DNA from: Clavaria fumosa
Taxonomy: Eukaryota; Basidiomycota; Agaricomycetes; Agaricales; Clavariaceae
DNA: 64,000 nucleotides
Direction of reading: 5' to 3'
Assembly: GCA_951802425.1 (NCBI GenBank)
Contig: OX637801.1
Span: forward strand, 1,798,001 to 1,862,000
Position numbers and translations under genes: made by a program. Of the stretch, positions 58,134-64,000 are shown one piece after another. The notes beneath the pieces are model-generated. The model did no database searches. It worked only from the letters and a program-made list of their open reading frames with translations, and was not told the DNA's origin. How positions within the stretch are numbered: position 1 is the stretch's first letter; each line of letters opens with the position of its first letter.

Positions 58134-58568
58134 TCACTTCTTGTTCTGCACGATGCGGTGTTGGACGGTGGAGGGGTCAGCGGTGTGGCAATCAGATGCC
58201 ATATGACTGTGAGTGTGGCACTTCTCGCACTTGGCATAGTGGTCAGGTGCGGGGGTGCCTCGGGTGGCGCGACCTGTAGAGGGAGCGGCGACGGTGGTCT
58301 CGGCATCGACGAGGCGGGTGTGGGTGTCGGACATATTCATGTTGAGTTTGTCAAGTAGGGCATTTGTATCGTCCATACGCCGCTCTAGAGTGGAGAGGCG
58401 CTCGAGTACTGATGCGAAGAGAGAGTTGACTGATGCGCGCCAAGTAGTGATCAGCGATATCACCCAGATGATAATGGCAGAGGGGGTGCTGGTCGGGTGT
58501 GTGGAAAGTAGGTTGTCCAGTTCTTGTGGCCGGCTTCGGGTCATGTCGGTCGATGGGGATGAAGACAT
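58134..58568 (-). CDS. Mini-gag-like zinc-knuckle protein
   Basis: 144 residues from ATG 58568. Ser/Thr/Pro-rich start, a hydrophobic stretch (AIIIWVISLITTW), a helical coiled-coil-like middle (LERLSTLERRMDDTNALLDK) and one CCHC knuckle, CEKCHTHSHMASDC, near the C terminus. It fills most of the space between the two LTRs of the short element. CCHC knuckles bind RNA in Gag proteins; whether this one packages its own transcript is inference. Codon frame is intact. Confidence 0.6.
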   Translation of the reverse strand: MSSSPSTDMTRSRPQELDNLLSTHPTSTPSAIIIWVISLITTWRASVNSLFASVLERLSTLERRMDDTNALLDKLNMNMSDTHTRLVDAETTVAAPSTGRATRGTPAPDHYAKCEKCHTHSHMASDCHTADPSTVQHRIVQNKK

Positions 58569-58601
58569 TATCGAGGAGGCACACAGGTTGGTATCTGGTT
58601 A

Positions 58602-58785
58602 TGTTATAGAATCTGGTTGTCGGTGTGCTGATCAGTGAGGATCCTATCGAGGGACAACAACAGTAAGGATGAGTGAAGTCGAGTCAGTAGTGGCAGTGGT
58701 GAACCGGAGCACAAAACTGGATAACCAGATGGGTATCTACTACATCTGGTGAGCTACTTATATACTACTGCGGTCATGTGATAGC
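58602..58785 (-). repeat. Truncated 5' LTR of the short LTR element
   Basis: Matches the first 184 bp of 57578-57889 and stops after GTGATAGC. Confidence 0.85.
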
Positions 58786-58880
58786 CTTGTGTGAACTCAA
58801 GTTGCACCTGCTATAACTGTTGCCATCACTGCTCATTCACTGCTCACCATTGCTGTTGCTGCCCAACCCCTGCTCACCCT

Positions 58881-61800
58881 CTTTAGAGGAGAAGAAGGAG
58901 CTGAGTGATTGGAGAAGGAAGTCTGCTAGGGCTTCTGGGGAGATCTGGCTTGGTTTAGAGGATAGTCAGAAGGTCCATGTTAAGGATCTCAAGGGTGACC
59001 CTGTCGCCATGTGGAAAAAGCTGGAGTCTGTGCACCTCCAAAAACATCCTGGAGCCTGTTTCAATGCCTATGATGCCCTTTTCAACATCAGAAAAGAAGA
59101 GAATGAGAGTTTACCTTCTCTCATGGCTAGGGCAGATAAAGCACTCCAGGATGTTAAGGCACTTAGACCTTCCACATTCACCCTTGCAGACTTGGACCAG
59201 GAGCTGCTCTGTATGACTCTCATCAGAGCTTTGCCTGCAGAGTACAACAACTTTGCATCATCCTTGCTTCTTATTGACTCCCTGGACCTTGCCAAGCTCC
59301 AGTCTGCCTTTCAAAATGAAGAGAGCCAACGTCTTGCCCGTGGCCTTGCCAATCCTGCCCTTGCCATGCCTGCCTCTGCTTTGCAGAAACCAGCTTCCCA
59401 CCTGTCCTGCCTCTTCTGTGGCATTCCTGGCCATGCTGAGGACAACTGCTTCAGAAAGCAATCTGCTTCTGTGCAGGCCAAACAGGAGGTTGCAGAGAGG
59501 AGGAAAAAGGGCAAGAAGGACAGACCCAGGCAGAAAATTGCCAGAGAAGCAACTCAGGACACTCCTGTACAACAAGGCAATTCTGCCTGTGTTGAGTTTG
59601 CTGGCCATGCAAGTGCTCTCACTTCCTCTAATCATGCTCTTTGGCTGAAATCTCCTGCTTGCAATCAATGGAATACTGACACAGGTGCCACATCACACAT
59701 GACCCCCCATCGTCATTGGTTTCATTCATACATCCCACATGTGGTTGCAATTCAACTTGCTGACCACTCTATTGTCTACTCTGCAGGTTTGGGATCAGTT
59801 GAATTCCAGCCTGTTGTGAATGGGATAAAGATGTGCCCTGTTGTGTTCCATGATTGTTTGCATGTACCAGACTTGGGCAGCAATTTGCTGTCTCTGTTCC
59901 ACCTTACTAGATCAAAGGGATACTCTGTGTCCATAGAGAAAAATCTAGTCTCTTTCTTTCATGGTGGTCAGATGGCTTTTACAGCCACAGTCAACATGCA
60001 TAATGTTGGGTACCTTGATGGTCATGCCATAGTGCCCAACCAAGCAGAAAGTGCCAAGGCTGCCAGCACCTGTCCCATGGACCTCTCTCTGTGGCATCAG
60101 CGATGTTCTCATCTTAACATTGCTGACCTCAAGCTTATGCACCTCCACAAGATTGTCTCAGGGATGACTATCCACTCTCAGAGTGCCCCTGACCCAATCT
60201 GTGAGCCTTGCATCCTTGGGAAGCAACATCGTCATGACATTCCCAAGACTGCCACATCCAGGCAGTCCAGGCTTCTTGGACTTGTTCACTCTGATGTGAA
60301 GGGCCCTCTTCCTGTAGCTAGCAGGGAGGGGTATCACTATTGGCAGACCTTCATTGATGACAAGTCCAGATACCTGATTGTTGCTTTCCTGAGGCGCAAA
60401 AGTGAGGCTCTCAATGCCTTCAAGCAGTACAAGGCATTGGTGGAGAACCAGCTTGATTGCCACATCAAGATGTCCAGGGATGACAAAGGAGGGGAGTATA
60501 TCTCCAAGGAGTTCAATGAGTTTTGTGCAGACCATGGTATTGTGCGTCAGCACACTGAGCCTAATGAGCCTCACCAGAATGGAGTTGCAGAGCGGTCAAA
60601 TAGAGACATTGCTGCCTCCACTAGTGTTGCCATGGTTCGGTTAATTTCGGTTAACCGAACTCAAACCGATGCTTTTAAAACCTCAATAAATTCTGTAAAA
60701 TTATGGAAATATTTCTGGAGATTTCTACACATAGTTTAAACCTACTCTAATTTTTCTGCGATTTTACAGATTTTATTTGAGATCGGTTAACCGAAATTAA
60801 CCGAACCGTGGCAACACTAGCCTCCACCACTGCACTCCTGGTTCAGGCCAAACTCCCTCCCTCCTTCTGGCCCCTTGCTGTTGCAGCCTATGTGCACACC
60901 AGGAACAGGACTCCGTCTGCTGCCCTTCAGGGGGACACCCCTTATCATATTTGGACAGGGAAGAAGCCAGACATCTCACATTTCAGAATCTTTGGTTGCC
61001 TGGCCTATGTGCTGGTGCACAAAGAAAAGAGGAAAGCTTTGCAACCTCACTCCAAGAAATGCATCTTTGTTGGCTACCCTGAAGGTGTCAAAGCATGGAA
61101 GTTCTGGGATCCTGTCAGCAAGCAGATTATCATCAGTAGCCATGCAGCCTTTGATGAATGATGTTTCCCTGGCACTTACTCTGGTCCCATTCAGCTTGCC
61201 TCTGATTCCCTCCCTCCTGTGGTTGGCCCACCCTCTCCTAAGTCTGTGGTGGTGCTCCATCAAGGGGGTGATGAGGATGAGCAGGACTATGATGTACCAC
61301 CTCCACCAGTGCCCATGGCTGCTCAGAATGATGATTCTGCTACTGTGCCTATTGAACCACCTCCTGCCCTAGTTCCTGCACCCTCAAGACACTTGAATCC
61401 ACCCAGAATGGCTCGTCCTAAGGGCTCCCTCAATGAGAATGTCCTCCATGGTCATCAGAAGTCTCCCACTCCTCCTCCTCAGCTACCTTCTCCTTCTCCT
61501 GCTAGCAGTGATGATGAGCTTCTGCTCACTGCTCCCATGGTCTCTGAACAGGAGCATGCTGATCTGGTCATGACTGGTCTCCAGTATCTTATGCATGATC
61601 AGACACATGATTTCCTTACCATGGATCAGGCTTGGGAGTTTGCACTCCAGTCTGTTGAGCATGCATTCAAAACTGCTTCACATGATGGAGAGCCTAGTTC
61701 TTACCATGAGGCTATGCAGAGAACTGCAGAGGAGAGAAATCTGTGGCACAAGGCTGCTGTAGATGAAATCCAGGCCTTGGTGGACAATGGGACCTTTGAG

Positions 61801-63258
61801 CTTGTTAAGCTGCCCCCAGGGCAAAAGGCTATAGGCAGCCGATGGGTGTTCAAGGTCAAGAGAAATGCAGATGGGTCTGTGGAGCGCTACAAAGGTCGTG
61901 TAGTTGCCAAGGGCTTCTCTCAGCGCCCAGGCTTCGATTTCACTGAAACCTTTGCTCCCACTCCCAAATGGGCTGCTCTCAGAGCCATTCTGGCACTGGC
62001 TGCTTTTGAGGACCTCCACCTTGAGAGTGTTGATATCTCCTCTGCATTCTTGAATGGAGATCTCAAGGAGGATGTCTTCATGCATCAGCCAGAGGGCTTT
62101 GTGGAGAAGGGCAAAGACTGGGTGTGGCATCTCAAGAAGTCTATCTATGGCTTAAAGCAGGCTGGGAGATGCTGGCACCAAAAGCTCAATCAGGTCCTTG
62201 AGAGCATGGGCTTCAAGAGGATCACTTGTGAGCACAGCATCTGGGTGTACCAGCAGGGAGATGCAAGGGTCATTGTCCCAGTCTTTATAGATGACATGAC
62301 CATTGCTGCTAAGTCTATGGAGACCATTGAGGAAATTAAGTCTGGTCTTAGGAAGCACTTCAAGCTTCGAGATCTAGGACCTACCTCATGGCTGCTGGGT
62401 GTGGAAATATCCAGAGACCGCCCCAAGCACTCCATTACACTCTCCCAAAGCCAATACATTCATACCCTGCTTGAACGCTTTGGACTTTCTGAGTGCACAC
62501 CTGTGTCAACTCCCCTAGACCCTGGGACCAAGCTTAGTGCCTCTATGTCACCCACCACACCTGAGGAGACTGAGGAGATGTGCTCTGTGCCATACCTGCA
62601 GGCTGTGGGCTCCCTCATGTACCTGGCTGTTGCCACTTGTCCAGATATTGCCTATGCAGTGGGTGTTCTTGCAAGGTTTAGTAAGAACCCTGGTCTGGCT
62701 CATTGGAAGGCAGTGAAGCACCTGTTTCGCTACCTGAAAGGGACTATGGATCTGAAGCTTACCTATGCACCAGATCCTAGTTCACCTGAGCTGTTCACTA
62801 CATTCAGTGATGCAGACCATGCAGGCAATCCTGACAATGGCAGGTCTACTGGGGGATATGTGGTGAAGATGGGCACTGGAGCTATCAGCTGGTCCAGCAG
62901 ACTACAGGGGATTGTTGCACTCTCTACCACAGAGGCAGAATATGTTGCTGCCACATCTGCTGGTCAAGAGATCCTCTGGTTGCACAACCTGTTCCAGGAG
63001 ATGGGATACCCTGTCTCAGGCTCATCCACCCTGTTGCTTGATAGTGCATCTGCCCTTGCTGTTGCTAAGAATCCTGAACATCATGGCAGGATGAAGCACC
63101 TGGATTTGTGCTTTTATTGGCTCAGAGATGAGGTTGATAAGGGAGCCATATCTCTGAAACATGTTGGGACTGCAGCTATGGCAGCAGACATCTTGACCAA
63201 AGCTCTTGGCAGAGTCAAGGTCATGGAGATGCTGGAGATGCTTGGATTGAAAAGATGA
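58881..63258 (+). pseudogene. Copia-B gag-pol, truncated, MITE-split, one stop
   Basis: Gag from SLEEKKELSDW, knuckle CLFCGIPGHAEDNC (near 59410), protease NTDTGATSHM (near 59675), integrase finger WHQRCSHLN...CEPCILGKQH, core with HSDVKGP and DDKGGEYIS, the MITE at 60622, resumed integrase (ALLVQAKLPPSFW), a TGA at 61159-61161 (CGA in copia-A), then RT (WVFKVKRNADG, FIDDMTIAA) and RNase H (SDADHAGN, STTEAEYVA) to TGA 63258. From 61219 a 679-codon stretch is unbroken. The MITE and the stop are its only visible breaks besides the missing 5' end. Confidence 0.9.
60622..60819. mobile_element. hAT-type MITE, copy 2 (198 bp), in copia-B integrase
   Basis: TAGTGTTGCCA...TGGCAACACTA with perfect 8-bp duplication GCCTCCAC (60614-60621, 60820-60827). 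Copia-A has one GCCTCCAC-equivalent here, so the empty site is known. Inverted relative to the copy at 2194. Confidence 0.92.
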
Positions 63259-63282
63259 GAGAGTTGCCTCATCAAGGGGGTG

Positions 63283-63566
63283 TGTTGAGTTCTGTGATGA
63301 TGAGGAACTCTGTTTACATAATAGATACCTATTCTGGACATTGTTTACCTCTATTTGGCCAAAAAGCGGCTGAAGACCTGTGTCAGAGGCAATCAGTAGA
63401 GTTATCTCTTACTGAGTGCCTCTGGCCCAGGTATGTCATGTTTTGTACATTCCTATGCCTTGAATACATCTCTTACTGAGTGCCTCTGGCCCAGCTAACA
63501 CTTTGTTAGCTTCTGGTGACCCTCCCTGGGCACCATCTCGAGGTTTTGGCCTATCTGGCCTTCTCA
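63283..63566 (+). repeat. 3' LTR of copia-B
   Basis: 284 bp, TGTTGAG...CTTCTCA; same length as the 5' LTR of copia-A and nearly identical to it. Confidence 0.92.
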
Positions 63567-63665
63567 TTCCCTACTCACTGTCACTGCCCACTCCCTACTC
63601 ACTATAGTCCTTGCTGTAGCTGTCACTGCCTACCAACTGTCCCTGTCACTGCCTGTTCATTTACT

Positions 63666-63971
63666 TTACAAGCATGCATACACAGCTAAGACCAGTTTTC
63701 TGGCTCTGCAGTTTGCTAAGAAGACATCTGTCACTGTCTGTAAATTACCATCCTGCTTACAGCTTTCTTTTGTTGTCATTCCATCATGATACCATATCAT
63801 ACCATCTTTATCAATTATATGTGATGTAAAGTGATAACCTCCATGGTATATGATGCCTCTCAGGTGAAATTGGACTGAACCACTAACTACATTCAGCTTA
63901 ATTGTATGACTTGTGACTATGTTACAGCCAGGATATTCCAAAATTAATAGAGGTGGGGGCTGTTGATACAA
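63666..63971 (-). CDS. Fragment resembling the C-terminal box of a C19 (USP-type) peptidase
   Basis: A minus-strand frame contains LRGIIYHGGYHFTSHI followed by GMIWYHDG. The order of a Gly-x-His-Phe/Tyr-Thr box and a Trp-Tyr-x-Asp box is like the catalytic His region of ubiquitin-specific peptidases. Only about 100 residues are visible and the frame approaches the right edge, so the rest, if present, is outside the window. The match is by eye and weak. Confidence 0.35.
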   Translation of the reverse strand: MYQQPPPLLILEYPGCNIVTSHTIKLNVVSGSVQFHLRGIIYHGGYHFTSHIIDKDGMIWYHDGMTTKESCKQDGNLQTVTDVFLANCRARKLVLAVYACL

Positions 63972-64000
63972 GATTGAGTTTGATGCTTTAGTGTGACATT

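Larger units (their letters stand above)
57578..58785 (-). mobile_element. Short non-autonomous LTR element with own zinc-knuckle ORF
   Basis: Minus strand. The 3' LTR is 57578-57889 (TGTTATAGAATCTGG...CTCCAACA on plus), preceded by the purine tract TATGGGGGAG. The internal region is only 712 bp (57890-58601), and the 5' LTR starts at 58602 but is cut at about 58785 by the copia-B region. No protease, RT or integrase. Solo and partial LTRs of the family lie at 34960 and 26750, so the family has transposed. Target duplication cannot be checked because the 5' end is lost. Confidence 0.75.
58881..63566 (+). mobile_element. Copia-B: 5'-truncated Ty1/copia element
   Basis: Homology to copia-A begins at ACCCTCTTTAGAGG (58881), inside gag, so LTR, leader and gag start are missing. 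It ends with a complete 3' LTR (63283-63566) preceded by AAGGGGGTG and followed by TTCCC (63567-63571). A hAT MITE interrupts integrase. The 95 bp before it (58786-58880) match nothing else here. Confidence 0.9.

Overview
The window reads as repeat-rich chromosomal DNA of a basidiomycete fungus, most likely an Agaricomycete. The evidence is the spliceosomal introns of about 47-52 nt, OrsD-type zinc-finger, F-box and Zn2Cys6 genes, a DUF6570-type Helitron, chromodomain-bearing Ty3/gypsy elements and Ty1/copia elements. I see no rRNA, CRISPR array or bacterial-type operon. Almost everything that can be named is a mobile element or its wreckage. I found only two genes that read through intact once introns are removed: a 551-residue Zn2Cys6 protein and a 282-residue protein of unknown function.

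Layout. 0.1-0.6 kb: OrsD-like zinc-finger fragment. 2.2 kb: a hAT-type MITE with 8-bp target duplication. 2.7-10.6 kb: gypsy-1, a full-length chromovirus with 321-bp LTRs and 5-bp duplication, carrying extra ORFs before gag and after pol, and split by a 917-bp solo LTR. 11.1-17.1 kb: broken zinc-finger gene, minisatellites, an old copia gag fragment and copies of a dispersed repeat called here repeat A. 17.1-21.1 kb: gypsy-4, a decayed relative of gypsy-1 split by a 405-bp palindromic hAT-type element. 21-27 kb: more repeat A, small inverted-repeat elements, a broken gene with weak TET/JBP-dioxygenase resemblance, a tRNA-derived SINE and an LTR fragment. 27.5-31.0 kb: a Tc1/mariner transposon with 160-bp terminal inverted repeats that holds a nearly intact DD34E transposase and, 72 nt behind it on the same strand, an intact Zn2Cys6 passenger gene. 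31-34.8 kb: repeat A, an intact two-exon gene and an F-box pseudogene. 34.9-36.7 kb: Helitron N-terminal region interrupted by a solo LTR and a TA-flanked MITE. 36.7-57.5 kb: copia-A (minus strand), into which gypsy-3 and gypsy-2 have separately inserted. 57.6-58.8 kb: a short non-autonomous LTR element with its own small zinc-knuckle ORF. 58.9-63.6 kb: copia-B (plus strand), truncated at its 5' end and hit by the same hAT MITE family. Right edge: a fragment resembling a C19 peptidase.

How the pieces relate. Insertion sites can be read to the base because each element separates sequence that is continuous in a sister copy, which gives a relative order: Helitron first, then copia and the small elements in it, then gypsy-2 and gypsy-3 inside copia. 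Nearly all in-frame stops in the retroelements are TGA, mostly where a relative or the family keeps arginine CGA, and LTR pairs differ almost only by transitions, so decay looks driven by C-to-T change at CpG. Gypsy-1 and gypsy-2 carry perfect 12- and 11-nt matches between the primer site after the 5' LTR and the presumed transcript start, the layout of Tf1-type self-priming. Copia-A has a primer site matching the anticodon loop of a methionine tRNA. The most unusual single object is the two-gene Tc1/mariner element.
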